DNA of 64,000 nt from VAZQ01 sp963721005 (GCA_963721005.1 CAVRHR010000003.1:2232001-2296000), one strand, 5' to 3'; positions 52,285-61,857 are shown, numbered from the stretch's first letter. Made by a program: numbers and translations. The notes: generated by a model not told the origin, from the sequence alone.

Positions 52285-52884
52285 CTAGCGGTCTATGATC
52301 GGTGTCCCAGGCGCGGCCGCTTGCGGCAGGACGCCAACCGTTCTCGGATCGTCCGCAATCTCGATCTGGCGGCGGAACGCGCGAAATCCGGAGCGAAGAT
52401 AGAACGCCAGGGCCAGCGGGTGATCCAGGCTGCAAGTGTGCACCCAGAGCCGCCGAATTGGCCGGGACCAAGCGAGTTCCAACGCGCGGTTCATGAGCCA
52501 ACGACCGGCGCCGTTTCCGATGAGATCCGGCGTCACGCCAAAAAAGCTGAGCTCGCAGACTTCCGCCTGGCGGAAGTCGAGCTCCAACAGGCCTTCATCG
52601 CGGCCCTGGTGCTCGAGCGCATGAAGCTCGACCGAGCGATCGCGGATGATCGCCGCGAGGGCGTCATCGGACAGCGTGAGGCGCGAAAACCACAGCCACT
52701 CTTGCCCGACCCGGCGGTAGAGATCACGAAACCAGATCAGATCCGGATCGACCACGCCACGGAGCTTCCATGGGGGTTGCGGCGGGTCGGGACGCGGACT
52801 TGGTTGTGCCAGCATCTCGAGGCAGGTGACGACCGCCGCGATCTTGCCGCGCGGCACGTCGGTGTAACCGTCCGCCAATGACAT
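52285..52884 (-). CDS. GNAT family N-acetyltransferase
   Basis: 199 residues from ATG 52884 (MSLADGYTDVPRGKIAAVVT); a GTG at 52902 is an alternative. GNAT core: LLELDFRQAEVCELSFFGVT, LIGNGAGRWLMNRALELAW (acetyl-CoA loop, here LIGNGAGRWL for Q/R-x-x-G-x-G/A) and LWVHTCSLDHPLALAFYLRS followed by GFRAF. Substrate unknown. A short frame of unknown nature lies directly upstream. Confidence 0.85.
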   Translation of the reverse strand: MSLADGYTDVPRGKIAAVVTCLEMLAQPSPRPDPPQPPWKLRGVVDPDLIWFRDLYRRVGQEWLWFSRLTLSDDALAAIIRDRSVELHALEHQGRDEGLLELDFRQAEVCELSFFGVTPDLIGNGAGRWLMNRALELAWSRPIRRLWVHTCSLDHPLALAFYLRSGFRAFRRQIEIADDPRTVGVLPQAAAPGTPIIDR

Positions 52885-52906
52885 CGAATTGCTGCGGTTC
52901 ACCCGA

Positions 52907-53125
52907 TCACCCCAAGGCCTGGATCGTCCAGTCGCGATGACCGCCGAACACCCAAGAACTCGGGATCTCTTGCCTCAGGCGCGGGCCGAATGCGAGCGTC
53001 TTCTTGTCCAGGAAAATCGGGCGCGTGCCCGCCCGGAAATGTGCAACCCATGTCTTCGGGTCGGACAGCCGAGTAGTGGCGCGCCACGGTCGACGAAGAT
53101 GGGCAATACTCGTTCGCCATAGCAC
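52907..53125 (-). CDS. Possible small protein upstream of the acetyltransferase
   Basis: 72 residues (SDPKTWVAHFRAGTRPIFLD, KTLAFGPRLRQEIPSSWVFG). The composition looks coding, and it ends 23 bp before the acetyltransferase start on the same strand. It might be a C-terminal fragment of a larger lost gene. No family recognised and no strong ribosome site. Confidence 0.35.
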   Translation of the reverse strand: MLWRTSIAHLRRPWRATTRLSDPKTWVAHFRAGTRPIFLDKKTLAFGPRLRQEIPSSWVFGGHRDWTIQALG

Positions 53126-53365
53126 TATGACGGAGTGTCCGGATTTCGCGAAGAGGCGTGCGAGCCTAGCCGCGGCCTTTCGGGAGCACTACGCCGAAGG
53201 CTCAGTCTGGGGGCAACTCGTTTCGTCGCACCGGCGCCGGCGCAATCCTATCTTCGCGATTGCGCGATGCCCCGCGTTCGCGGTGCAGGACAATCCAGAG
53301 AATTTTTCTGTTGGTATTGTTCATTGCCGATTTGACACACCGGCGGCTCCGGGCATCATGGCCGG

Positions 53366-54208
53366 ATGTCTGAACGACAGCTCGAGTTTTTCTCGGACAT
53401 CGGCGTCGGGGTCGAGCAGGACCTTTCACGAGGCATGGGCCATGCCCCAGTATCAGCCGAGATCGACGATGAGAGGCTGATCGCCGCAATTCCGGAGTTG
53501 AGTCTTGCTGACAGTTGCAGTCTCGCTGCGGAGGCTGGGCGTCGGCGACTCGCCGCGGCCGTTCCGGCGCTCGTAACACTATGCCGTCGCTTCGCCGGAT
53601 TCGGTACTCGGCGCATGGTCTGCGAACAGGCTGCCGCGATCGAGGGTCTTGCCATGATCGGCGGCCGGGACGCGGCACTTGCCGTGTCGGAGATGATCGA
53701 GCGAGCGGTGGTGCAGGGGCCGACATTGCAGATCGCAGTGAGCGCGGCTGCACGTCTCGGCTCGACTCTATCGCCGGATGCCTTGCGACAGCTAATGCGA
53801 CACGCCGAGCCAGGCATCCGAGCCGATGCCTGCCGCTGTGCCCGTCCGTTGCCGGAGTTGATCTTGATTTTGATAGATCTCCTCGACGACCTCGACCGGA
53901 GGGTGGCAACATCTGCGGCATCCGCCCTCGGTCGAATGGGGAGGATCGAGGCTCGTCCGATCCTCAAAAGCCTGTTGCGCGATGATCCATCGGAGGACGC
54001 GATCGATGCAGTATCGTCGATTGCCGATGAAGAATGCGCGGTATTGCTCGGGCGGATTGCTCGATCGAGATCGGTCCTGGCCGACGCAGCGCTTATCAGT
54101 CTGGAGAATACCGACCACGTCCGTGCGGTCGCCATTGCGGCTGCGATCCGGCGGTCGCGGCTGTCACGGCAGAGCTCGGGCTCCGGGTTGTTTCCAGCAG
54201 GAGCGTAA
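53366..54208 (+). CDS. HEAT-repeat protein
   Basis: 280 residues of repeated alpha-helical pairs typical of HEAT/PBS-lyase-like repeats: VCEQAAAIEGLAMIGGRDAA, LQIAVSAAARLGSTLSPDAL, DRRVATSAASALGRMGRIEA, LKSLLRDDPSEDAIDAVSSI. It has no enzymatic or membrane segment and is likely a scaffold or protein-binding protein. The stretch 53126-53365 upstream contains no convincing gene. Its sequence is somewhat less GC-biased than its neighbours. Confidence 0.78.
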   Translation: MSERQLEFFSDIGVGVEQDLSRGMGHAPVSAEIDDERLIAAIPELSLADSCSLAAEAGRRRLAAAVPALVTLCRRFAGFGTRRMVCEQAAAIEGLAMIGGRDAALAVSEMIERAVVQGPTLQIAVSAAARLGSTLSPDALRQLMRHAEPGIRADACRCARPLPELILILIDLLDDLDRRVATSAASALGRMGRIEARPILKSLLRDDPSEDAIDAVSSIADEECAVLLGRIARSRSVLADAALISLENTDHVRAVAIAAAIRRSRLSRQSSGSGLFPAGA

Positions 54209-54905
54209 CGGTTCGACAACCTCTGGACCATCGCTTCGACAGATGGTCTGAGCACACTTCAATTGCACGAGTTCTAACGTGCGATGCACGCGCTTGGCAA
54301 CGACGCGACGGCGTGCCGACAGTCGGTTCATGACCAGATTGCCGGCACTGACGTCGTGATGATTGATCCCGCCGTCGATCGCAGACTATCGAAGGTTCTC
54401 GCGTGCATGTCGGTGAGGGCACGGGAGCCGAGGCAGTCGACCGGGTTAGGGCAGGATAAAAGCCGCAGCCTGCGGCGAGAGCTGTTGTCTGCGGACGGTC
54501 GAAAGATCAGTGACTTGTCACGAGGTGCCCTTTGAACCGCAGCCTGCATTTTCAAAGAACGCGAAAAAAGACAAAGCTCGGCGCACATCGCATGCAAACA
54601 CGCCAAGCATGGCTCAAAAGGATCGCCGTCGCGCCGCCAGCCTTCCAGGGCACACGCCGGCATGACCGCTTGGCGAGGGCCATGCCGAACCGCCGCGGAC
54701 CCGTCAAGGCTCGCGCTGCGCGCGCCCAGCTCCGCCGGCTAACGGCCTGGACGGGCCTGCGGCGGCCCGGCTTTTTTGCTTCCAAGCGTTCATGGCTTCC
54801 CGCGAGCGATAATCGCTCCCGTTGCGATTTAGGTGGAGGCCACAGCGTAGCCCCGCGCGCACTTCGGCCATTCTTTTGGCCCAGGTCCCATGTCAGACTG
54901 AGGTC
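54209..54905. other. Long non-coding stretch between HEAT gene and recombinase unit
   Basis: About 700 bp without a supported gene. Short frames on both strands lack ribosome sites and family resemblance. A terminator-like hairpin lies at 54752-54777. The left boundary of whatever the serine recombinase mobilised might lie here or further left, but no second copy of the tRNA 3' end was seen. Confidence 0.4.
54752..54777 (+). terminator. Intrinsic terminator-like hairpin
   Basis: cgggcc-tgcggc-ggcccg stem followed by gctttttt. It lies 129 bp upstream of the small gene at 54906 and would end rightward transcription from an unidentified unit. Confidence 0.5.
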
Positions 54906-55148
54906 ATGGCTCGTCCTCGCAAATCCCGACGGCAGAATCTCACGGCCGCCGAGGCACCGTCCGACGATCTGTACGACTACGCGCGCCCGCCGGCCCGGCG
55001 CCCTGGCCGGCCGGCGCCGGAGGATCCGACGACCTGGACCGTGAAGGATGATTGGCCCGAGCACGTGCCGGTGACCGAGGCCGAGATCGAGGTCTTCGAG
55101 GCTTGGTTCGGTGACCTGTTCGACGAGTTGTTCTCGACCCGCCACTGA
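54906..55148 (+). CDS. Small basic/acidic protein preceding the recombinase
   Basis: 80 residues: basic start (MARPRKSRRQNLTAAEAPSD), proline-rich middle, then an acidic helix ending VFEAWFGDLFDELFSTRH. TGAGGTC precedes the ATG. The recombinase ATG lies 14 bp after its stop, so the two are co-transcribed. It may be a recombination accessory factor by position; no family is recognised. Confidence 0.55.
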   Translation: MARPRKSRRQNLTAAEAPSDDLYDYARPPARRPGRPAPEDPTTWTVKDDWPEHVPVTEAEIEVFEAWFGDLFDELFSTRH

Positions 55149-55162
55149 CCCGGGAGATTCCC

Positions 55163-56812
55163 ATGATGGCTCCGGTTCGTGCTGCCCTCTACCTGCGGGT
55201 CTCGACCGGCAGGCAAGCGGAGAATGACCTCTCCATCCCGGACCAGCGCCGCCAGGCGACGGGCTATTGCACGTCGCGCGGCTGGGAGGTCGTCGCCGAC
55301 TATGTCGAGCCCGGTGTGTCGGCGACCGACGACCGGCGGCCCGAGTTCCAGCGTATGGTCGAAGCGGCCACCACCAAGCCGCCGGCGTTCGACATGATCG
55401 TGGTCCACAGCTTCAGCCGCTTCTTCCGCGACCAGTTCCAGCTTGAGTTCTACGTCCGGCGCCTCGCCAAGAACGGCGTGCGGCTGGTCTCGATCACCCA
55501 GGAGCTCGGCGACGACCCCATGAGCAATATGATCCGGCAAATCATGGCGCTGTTCGACGAGTACCAGTCCAAGGAGAACGCCAAGCACACGCTGCGGGCC
55601 ATGAAGGAGAACGCCCGTCAGGGCTTCTGGAACGGCTCCCTGCCTCCGATCGGCTATCGAATTGTGGAGGCCGCCGAGCAGCACGGCCACCGTACCAAGA
55701 AGACCTTGGAGATCGATCCCTTCCGGGCCGAGACCGTGCGGCTAATCTTCCGCCTGGCGCGCGAGGGCGATGGCGCCACCGGCCCCATGGGCATGAAGTC
55801 GATCACCAAGCACCTCAACGCAGCCGGCATTCGTACCCGTGATGGCGGGCGCTGGGGTATCGGGGCTGTCCACAAGGTGGTGACACGCACGACCTATATC
55901 GGTCGCCACCGCTTCAACACCAAGTTCTGGAAGACCCGCGAGCGCAAGCCGGATACCGAAGTCGTCGAGATGACGGTCCCGCCGATAATCGACGCGGCCG
56001 AGTTCGAGGCCGTTCAAGCGCTGCTCAAGTCTCGCAGCCCGGCACTGACGGCGCCGCGTATTACCAGCGGCCCAACTCTTCTCACGGGCATCTGTTTCTG
56101 CGCCGCCTGCGGCATGGCCATGACGCTTCGCACCGGCAAGAGCGGCCGCTATCGTTACTACACCTGCTCGACCAAGGCCCGCCAGGGCGAGACCGGCTGC
56201 AGGGGCCGCACGGTCCCGATGGACAAACTGGATACACTTGTCGCCGACCACATCGAGCGGCGCCTTCTGCAGCCGAGCCGCCTCGAGGAAATCCTAGCAT
56301 CCGTGCTCGATCGCCGGGAGGAGCGCGCCGAGCGCCGGGTCACGCACATTGCCGAATTGCGCAAGCGTGCGGCCGAAGTCGACGCCAAGCTCAAGCGGCT
56401 TTACGATGCCATCGAGAACGGCGTCGCTGATCTTGCCGACCCGATGCTAAAGGACCGCGTTGCCGAGCTAAAGGTCACCCGGGATCAGGCCCACGCCGAC
56501 GCAGAGCGCGCCGAGGGTGCGCTTAAACGGGTTGGGCCGAGCATCACACCGCAGGCGCTCAAGACGTTTGCCAGGCAGGCCCGCAAGCGCATGCGGACCG
56601 CGGCCGGCGGCTATCGTCGCGATTACCTGCGCGCCCTCGCCCAACGCGTCGAAGTCGACGCGCAAGAACTTCGCATCATGGGGTCGAAAAGCGAACTGCT
56701 GCGTACCCTCGTCGCCGCTTCAGGCGCAAAAACGGCGGGTTTTGGCGTGCCCAGTTCTGTACCGAAGTGGCGCGCCCGGAGAGATTCGAACTCCCGACCC
56801 CCAAATTCGTAG
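55163..56812 (+). CDS. Large serine recombinase (recombinase family)
   Basis: 549 residues. The resolvase domain (residues ~5-145) has the catalytic serine S14 in ALYLRVSTGRQ and the SFSRFFRD, QELGDDPMSNMIRQIMALFD blocks. Then the recombinase domain (GYRIVEAAEQHG..., HKVVTRTTYIG), a zinc ribbon (CFCAACGMAMTLRTG...YYTCSTK) and a coiled-coil segment (residues ~395-465). The last ~14 residues (RARRDSNSRPPNS) are translated from the opposite strand of the tRNA-Arg gene, so the natural tail was probably replaced at integration. It represents a second, independent mobile DNA event in the window. Confidence 0.9.
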   Translation: MMAPVRAALYLRVSTGRQAENDLSIPDQRRQATGYCTSRGWEVVADYVEPGVSATDDRRPEFQRMVEAATTKPPAFDMIVVHSFSRFFRDQFQLEFYVRRLAKNGVRLVSITQELGDDPMSNMIRQIMALFDEYQSKENAKHTLRAMKENARQGFWNGSLPPIGYRIVEAAEQHGHRTKKTLEIDPFRAETVRLIFRLAREGDGATGPMGMKSITKHLNAAGIRTRDGGRWGIGAVHKVVTRTTYIGRHRFNTKFWKTRERKPDTEVVEMTVPPIIDAAEFEAVQALLKSRSPALTAPRITSGPTLLTGICFCAACGMAMTLRTGKSGRYRYYTCSTKARQGETGCRGRTVPMDKLDTLVADHIERRLLQPSRLEEILASVLDRREERAERRVTHIAELRKRAAEVDAKLKRLYDAIENGVADLADPMLKDRVAELKVTRDQAHADAERAEGALKRVGPSITPQALKTFARQARKRMRTAAGGYRRDYLRALAQRVEVDAQELRIMGSKSELLRTLVAASGAKTAGFGVPSSVPKWRARRDSNSRPPNS

Positions 56813-56844
56813 TCTGGTGCTCTATCCAGCTGAGCTACGGGCGC
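56768..56844 (-). tRNA. tRNA-Arg (anticodon ACG)
   Basis: 77 nt on the minus strand. The 7-bp acceptor stem is GCGCCCG/CGGGCGC, D arm GCTCAGCTGGATAGAGC, anticodon loop CTACGAA (ACG), T arm GGGAGTTCGAATCTCTCC, encoded CCA at the 3' end (56768-56770). The serine recombinase gene enters it from the 3' side and stops at 56812. Confidence 0.95.
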
Positions 56845-56927
56845 TTGGGCACCTTATCGGTGACCCAAAAAGGTAAGTCAATTCGCGCGATGTCGCCCCA
56901 AAAGCGCCCTTGCCGGCTGAAAAGCAT

Positions 56928-57449
56928 TCAGCCGAGGTCGGTGGGCACGATGGCGGTCTCGGTGACGTACCAGGTGCGGCCCTTCTCCATCAGGATGACC
57001 TTGCGGCGGGGCGCATTCGCCTTCGCCAAGCGGTGGAGGAACTCGACCACGTTGGGCTTGCGCCAGGCGTCCGGGTAGGCGTCATCGACGGTGGCGACGA
57101 TGTGCTGCTCGCTGCGCTGGTAGAACACCACGTGGCAGTTCTCCGGCTTCAAATCCGGCCCCATATAGGGGTCCAGGAGCCAGCCACAGATGAACTGCCG
57201 GCAGCTCGGCGGCCGGTCGGCGTAGATTTTGCAGCCGGTGCCCTTGATGACATTGGGACACTCTTCCCATGCGGGCTTCTTGAGCTCGGCTATACCCATG
57301 ACGGTGCAGCATTTCGTGCACGAGCCGCAGGACTTTCCCGGAACGATGGGCGGCTTCAGGGCCGCGTTCCAATCGTCATCGGGATATGCCGATGCCGGCG
57401 GCACCGGTGGACCCGCGCGACTTGCGCCTCTGCGTTTTGCCTCGCCCAT
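56928..57449 (-). CDS. YkgJ-type CxxCxxCC metal-binding protein
   Basis: 173 residues from ATG 57449 (MGEAKRRGASRAG). Core CGSCTKCC, then CPNVIKGTGCKIYADRPPSC, FICGWLLDPYMGPDLKPENC and the C-terminal ILMEKGRTWYVTETAIVPTD. It is very close to the protein at 41800 (same tail and spacing), a duplication across ~15 kb. A different YkgJ-type gene lies 17 bp upstream on the same strand. Confidence 0.84.
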   Translation of the reverse strand: MGEAKRRGASRAGPPVPPASAYPDDDWNAALKPPIVPGKSCGSCTKCCTVMGIAELKKPAWEECPNVIKGTGCKIYADRPPSCRQFICGWLLDPYMGPDLKPENCHVVFYQRSEQHIVATVDDAYPDAWRKPNVVEFLHRLAKANAPRRKVILMEKGRTWYVTETAIVPTDLG

Positions 57450-57466
57450 CAGATGTCCGATAGTTG

Positions 57467-58078
57467 CTACATCGACCCGGAGCCGAAACCTGCCGACGGC
57501 ACCTTGACGGGCTCGAGGTTCCGTCGCAAGGCGGCGCAATAGCTCGGTCCGTCCCGCCAAAGCACGATCTCCTCGCCCGGCGTCATATGGCCGATCGGCA
57601 CCTCGCAGTCCGGCAATAGCACAGAGATATGGCCGCCCAGATTCACCAGGACCTTCTGGTTGAGCCGAAAGAAGACCTCGGAGAACTTCCTGAGCATCGG
57701 GTAATAGGGCGCGCGTTTCCAGGCGAGCGGCCTGTCGGGGTCGACCATCACGACGAGCGCTTGCCAAGCCGGATCCGCGGAGAGGACGAAGCGGGACACC
57801 TCGGGCTTCCATTCCGGTCCCAGATTGGGATCGAACCGCCAGGAGCAGAAGAACTGGCGGCAGACATGCGGGCGTTTTAGGTGAATGCCGCAACCGCCGC
57901 CCTTTACGGAATGGACGCACCAGCGCCCGGCCGGCTTCTCCAGCTCCTTGACCGAATAGACCTTGCAGCACAGGCTGCAGGTGCCACAGCTGCGGCCGGG
58001 AACGAGGGCAGGCTCGGCGTCTTGCGGGGCAGGTCCATCCGACCCCGCATCAGCTGGATTTTCGCCCGTCACGATCAC
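57467..58078 (-). CDS. YkgJ-type CxxCxxCC metal-binding protein
   Basis: 203 residues. Core CGTCSLCC followed by WCVHSVKGGGCGIHLKRPHV and CRQFFCSWRFDPNLGPEWKP. The C-terminal half has NLGGHISVLLPDCEVPIGHM and EEIVLWRDGPSYCAALRRN. It is closest to the N-terminal half of the tandem protein at 58204. Leftward, 17 bp before the gene at 56928; probably one operon with it and with 58204. Confidence 0.84.
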   Translation of the reverse strand: MIVTGENPADAGSDGPAPQDAEPALVPGRSCGTCSLCCKVYSVKELEKPAGRWCVHSVKGGGCGIHLKRPHVCRQFFCSWRFDPNLGPEWKPEVSRFVLSADPAWQALVVMVDPDRPLAWKRAPYYPMLRKFSEVFFRLNQKVLVNLGGHISVLLPDCEVPIGHMTPGEEIVLWRDGPSYCAALRRNLEPVKVPSAGFGSGSM

Positions 58079-58203
58079 ACTCCTCCAACGCGGGCCGGCA
58101 GCGCCCCCCGAGCGACCGGCGCGGCATCATAGTCGAACCGACCGGGCCCTCAACAGCTAACTGGGCGCCGGGTCGAGGGCCTGAGCTTCCGGCGCCGGCG
58201 CGC

Positions 58204-59559
58204 TCAGTCGATGCGCAGGCGCTTGGCTGCGGCGATGGTCTTTTCGTTGCTCGATGGCGCCCCGGGCGCGCCCACATGGGTGCCCGGGAACGGCTCCTCG
58301 CCTCGCAGCCAGCTCGCCAAGGCGCCATCGAAATCCGCCAGCGCGATCAGCAGGGCGCGGCTGAGCTCGGCCCTCTCGGTCGACAGATTGCGCCGCGTGA
58401 TGAGCGCATAGTCGATGCCCATCTGCATCACTGCGGCGATTTTCGAAGGCTGCTCGATATACGGAATGGAGCCGCCGCCCCCCTTCAGGCAGGCATCGCA
58501 TGCCGCGCGCGATTGCGACAGCATCACGCGGCAGGTAGACGGCCGCTGCTCATAGGCCGAGCAGCGACCGTCCTCGAGCAGCGCGCAGGGGATTCTGGCT
58601 TGGACCCGCGTGGCCGGGTCGAGCGGCACCTGCGACACCAGTCGCAGCCGCCCCTTCAGTCCCTCGATCTCGGCCGGCGTCCTCGTCTCCAGCACCTGCC
58701 GGGCGATCGCCAGGATCTCGAACGGGGTGCCCGAAACCATCAGATAGCAGCAGGACACGCATCCGGTCCGGCATTCCGCCCCGGCCGCCTGGGCGTAGGT
58801 CCCGGCAGTCTCGTCCAGCACCTTGTTCCGGCCCCGGAAGGTCCAGGTCAAGGCCTGAAGATCATCGATCTTGGGATCGTCGAGCAGCCGGCGGGTCTTC
58901 TCGAACGCTTCCCGAAAAACCGCCTCGAGGTAGCCGACATCGTCAGATGCGCTGCCACCCGCCTTCGCTACCGGCTCGGCCGGCCGGGGCGCCATTGCGG
59001 GACCCGGGAAGCGCCGCAAGCTCGCCCCATAGGCCGCGCCTTCCCGCCAGACCGCGATGTCCTCGCCGGGAGCGACCACGCCGATCGCCACATCGCGGTC
59101 GGGCAATATGACGGTGATGTGGCCCCTGAGATCGACCAGCACCTTTTGGTCCTGTCGGAAGGCCATGTCGGAGAGCTGCTTCAGACGCGCGTAATAGGGC
59201 GCGCGCTTCCAGGCGAGCGGCATCCCGGGATCGACCGTCACCATGAGGGCCCGACGGGCGGGATCGGTCGATAGCACGAGGCGGGACGCTTCCGGCTTCC
59301 ACTCCGGGCCGAGATTGGGATCGAGCCGCCAGGCGCAGAAGAAGCTTCGACAGGCGCTCGGGCGGTCGGCGTGAACGGCGCAGCCTGATCCCGGCACGGC
59401 GTGAACGCACCATTGCCCGGCCGGCTTGTTCAGCGCCTGCACCGGCATGACCTTGCAACACAGGCTGCAGCTGCCGCAAGTGCGGCCGGATACGAGAGCA
59501 GGCTCGGCATCCTGGAGGTCAGCGCTTACTAGATCCATGCCGTCCCGGCTTTTTGCCAT
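58204..59559 (-). CDS. Tandem YkgJ-type protein with two CxxCxxCC domains
   Basis: 451 residues from ATG 59559 (further in-frame starts up to 59634). Domain 1 has CGSCSLCC and WCVHAVPGSGCAVHADRPSA, as in the neighbour at 57467. After a ~40-residue alanine/proline linker and a helix (YLEAVFREAFEKTRRLLDDP), domain 2 carries a variant cluster CRTGCVSCC, then CALLEDGRCSAYEQRPSTCR and a further CDAC pair. Domain 2 resembles the larger YkgJ proteins more than the short paralogues. Such a fusion brings two metal sites of different type into one chain. Start uncertain. Confidence 0.82.
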   Translation of the reverse strand: MAKSRDGMDLVSADLQDAEPALVSGRTCGSCSLCCKVMPVQALNKPAGQWCVHAVPGSGCAVHADRPSACRSFFCAWRLDPNLGPEWKPEASRLVLSTDPARRALMVTVDPGMPLAWKRAPYYARLKQLSDMAFRQDQKVLVDLRGHITVILPDRDVAIGVVAPGEDIAVWREGAAYGASLRRFPGPAMAPRPAEPVAKAGGSASDDVGYLEAVFREAFEKTRRLLDDPKIDDLQALTWTFRGRNKVLDETAGTYAQAAGAECRTGCVSCCYLMVSGTPFEILAIARQVLETRTPAEIEGLKGRLRLVSQVPLDPATRVQARIPCALLEDGRCSAYEQRPSTCRVMLSQSRAACDACLKGGGGSIPYIEQPSKIAAVMQMGIDYALITRRNLSTERAELSRALLIALADFDGALASWLRGEEPFPGTHVGAPGAPSSNEKTIAAAKRLRID

Positions 59560-59774
59560 CCGCGGCTCTCCCGACGTGGCGTCCCATGCGGCAGCGGCCG
59601 CCGCCCTGCTGCCATGCGCCCAGGCCAGCATCATAGGATCGAACCGACCGTTGTCACAGCGGCAGAAGACGACGGGGCCAAACGAAAGCGGCGCCTTCTT
59701 GCGAAGACGCCGCTCCCTGGTTCGTTTGCCACCGGGCTCGTGCCCGAGATGGAAGACTTCAGGCTAGCCGCAGC

Positions 59775-61493
59775 CTACCAATCGTAGGTGATGGTGGTGC
59801 GGAACACCCAAGAGTCCGGGTTCTGGGCGATGCTGCCGAGAGGATTGGCCGCCGTCCCGCCTGCACCCGCGAGTATTGTGGGCGCACCGCAGACCGCGAT
59901 CGCGAGATTGCCGTTGTTGTTACACGGCAGATCCTGCCAGACCTTCAGGTACTGGACTTCCCAGTCCACCCGCCAGAACACCGGCTTGGTCGTGCCGTTG
60001 CGGCTGACGCCCCAGGACAGTTCGGCCGACAATGCCGTCTTCTTGGCGTTGGCAAGTCCACCTTGGGTCCAGTCGGTCGCCTTGGTGATGTTGCCAGGCG
60101 TGACCCAGGCCCAGTCTGCCGCCAGGGTCAATGCCAAGCAATGCACCGGATCGGTACAGTCCGTCAGGATCGAATGGTACTGGGCGTTGAAGACCAAGTC
60201 CTTCTCTTTGTCGTAGAAGTAGCCGCCCGCGCCATTGTTGACGAGCCTGGCATCGGTGTCGTCGCGGGCGAGCCCGCCGGTCCAGTAGGCATCGCCTGCT
60301 CCCAGGCTGCCCATGGTGCCGCCGACGCCGCCGTATTCGAGGGCGCCATTGGCATACAGAACCTCGAACTGGATGTTGTCGGCGTTGGAAGAGCGGTTGG
60401 CGCCGAGCTTGGTGCCAGCCCACATCGGAACGAAGAACTTGATCGAGCTGCCGACTGCCCATCCGGTATCATGCACCGCCGGACCGAAGGCACAGGTTAC
60501 CCCGAGACAGGCGGCCGGGACTATGCCGGTTCCGCCGGTACCGATCGTCGTGATCTGGTGCCAGGCAGCGGCGGCATGGAAGTAGCCGATGCCGAACTGA
60601 TCGTTGTGCTGATCGTCCTTGCCCGGAGGATCCGCCTCATAGTGCAATCGGGCTACGAAGTCCGGAATGCTGATCGGGCCGGTGGTCGCGGCCACGCCCC
60701 CAGGTCCAACCCCCGGCGAGCCCGCACCAGTGATGAACAGATACTGGTAGCCGCTGGAGAACTGAGGCTTGGAGATGTGCTTGAGCGGCGAGTCCGCCGC
60801 GACCGAGAACGACCATCCATCCGGCACCGGCGCCGAGCCCTTCACGGGCGGCACGCCCGGGCCCGTCGGGGTCCAGGTGTAGTACACCGTCCAGCCGGAC
60901 GACTTGTCGGTCTGCTGCACGTCGGCGATGTCGCCGTTCTTGAAGGCACCCAGAGACCAGATCGAGTCGGCCTCGCCGATGGTCCATCCTGCCCACTGCA
61001 GGTAACCACGGTAGAGTTCCGACTTGTTGCCCGCTCCGGTCTCGCCCTGGCCCGGGCCCACGACGGCGTTGAAGGCGCCGGCATCGAGCTGGATCTTCAG
61101 CTCGACATAGGCGCGCAAGGTGCCCATCGAGGTCTCGGTACGGGCATCGAACCGCGGCTTCGCGGTCACTTCATAGCCCCAGTGGTCCTGCTGGTTCGCG
61201 AACTGGCCGGTCGGCGTATAGGCGCCACCCGACTTGCTCGATCCCAGGAACACGATGTCGTGCGTCGGCTGATAGTCGTTATCCGACTGCAATTGCCCGC
61301 GCAGCTGCAAGCAGATGCTGCTGCCCGGAATCTGGAAGAACCCGTAGCCGTAGCGATCGCAGATTCTGACGTATTGAATCGGCGGAGCCTTCTTGAGCAT
61401 GGCGTCGGCCGCCATTGCTCCCGTGCTTACCCCTCCCGACACGGCGATCGTCGCCGCGGCGGTACCCAGTAGTAGCTTCCGTGTCGAAGTCAT
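59775..61493 (-). CDS. Porin of the hyphomicrobial Porin_2 family
   Basis: 572 residues with a signal peptide (LLLGTAAATIAVSGGVSTGA then MAADA). The mature start has the family pattern ICDRYGYGFFQIPGSSICLQ followed by LRGQLQ. Aromatic and alternating beta-strand patterns continue to the terminal aromatic residue (VFRTTITYDW), as expected of a 16-strand outer-membrane porin. It is somewhat longer than usual because of extended loops rich in Gly, Thr and Pro. Single gene, ATG preceded by a G-run (GGGGGGTAACC). Confidence 0.88.
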   Translation of the reverse strand: MTSTRKLLLGTAAATIAVSGGVSTGAMAADAMLKKAPPIQYVRICDRYGYGFFQIPGSSICLQLRGQLQSDNDYQPTHDIVFLGSSKSGGAYTPTGQFANQQDHWGYEVTAKPRFDARTETSMGTLRAYVELKIQLDAGAFNAVVGPGQGETGAGNKSELYRGYLQWAGWTIGEADSIWSLGAFKNGDIADVQQTDKSSGWTVYYTWTPTGPGVPPVKGSAPVPDGWSFSVAADSPLKHISKPQFSSGYQYLFITGAGSPGVGPGGVAATTGPISIPDFVARLHYEADPPGKDDQHNDQFGIGYFHAAAAWHQITTIGTGGTGIVPAACLGVTCAFGPAVHDTGWAVGSSIKFFVPMWAGTKLGANRSSNADNIQFEVLYANGALEYGGVGGTMGSLGAGDAYWTGGLARDDTDARLVNNGAGGYFYDKEKDLVFNAQYHSILTDCTDPVHCLALTLAADWAWVTPGNITKATDWTQGGLANAKKTALSAELSWGVSRNGTTKPVFWRVDWEVQYLKVWQDLPCNNNGNLAIAVCGAPTILAGAGGTAANPLGSIAQNPDSWVFRTTITYDW

Positions 61494-61857
61494 GGTTACC
61501 CCCCGTTGAACATTCGATCGCGGCCAGTATGCTTACGAAGGTTCAAAAGGGAAGCGCAAAGCCCTTATTTTCGGCACCCGAGGAGCTTTTGTCGGCGCGT
61601 GTTACATAAAAACCACATATAGTTTGACGGTAAAAGGGCGCTTGCTTGGATCGAAGAAATGCCCGGATTACCTGGGTTTTGTGAGGGTGTCCGCCGCCTC
61701 CCGCGCTACCGCTGCGCCGGAAAATCGCTTCCGCCGGCGGCCCCAATGCCTCCGCCTCCCCGGCTCGGGCGGCGCGCATAAGCACCGAGACGAGAACAGA
61801 GTTGACCGATCAAGCGGGTTGTGATTCTCACGGTCCGATTCAACAGGGAGCCCCGCC
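61494..61857. other. Intergenic region upstream of the porin, no gene seen
   Basis: 364 bp between the divergent porin gene and the small gene at 61858. The part at 61590-61640 is AT-richer (tgttacataaaaaccacata) and probably holds the porin promoter. No protein or RNA gene is recognised. Confidence 0.4.

Noticed and set aside
53126..53365. Possible coding sequence (MTECPDFAKRRASLAAAFRE) upstream of the HEAT gene
   Set aside because: The first 30 residues look plausible, but the frame runs on into the HEAT gene in the wrong register and has no family match.
54328..54663. 111-residue minus-strand frame in the long intergenic region
   Set aside because: No ribosome site, no recognised domain, composition not clearly coding.
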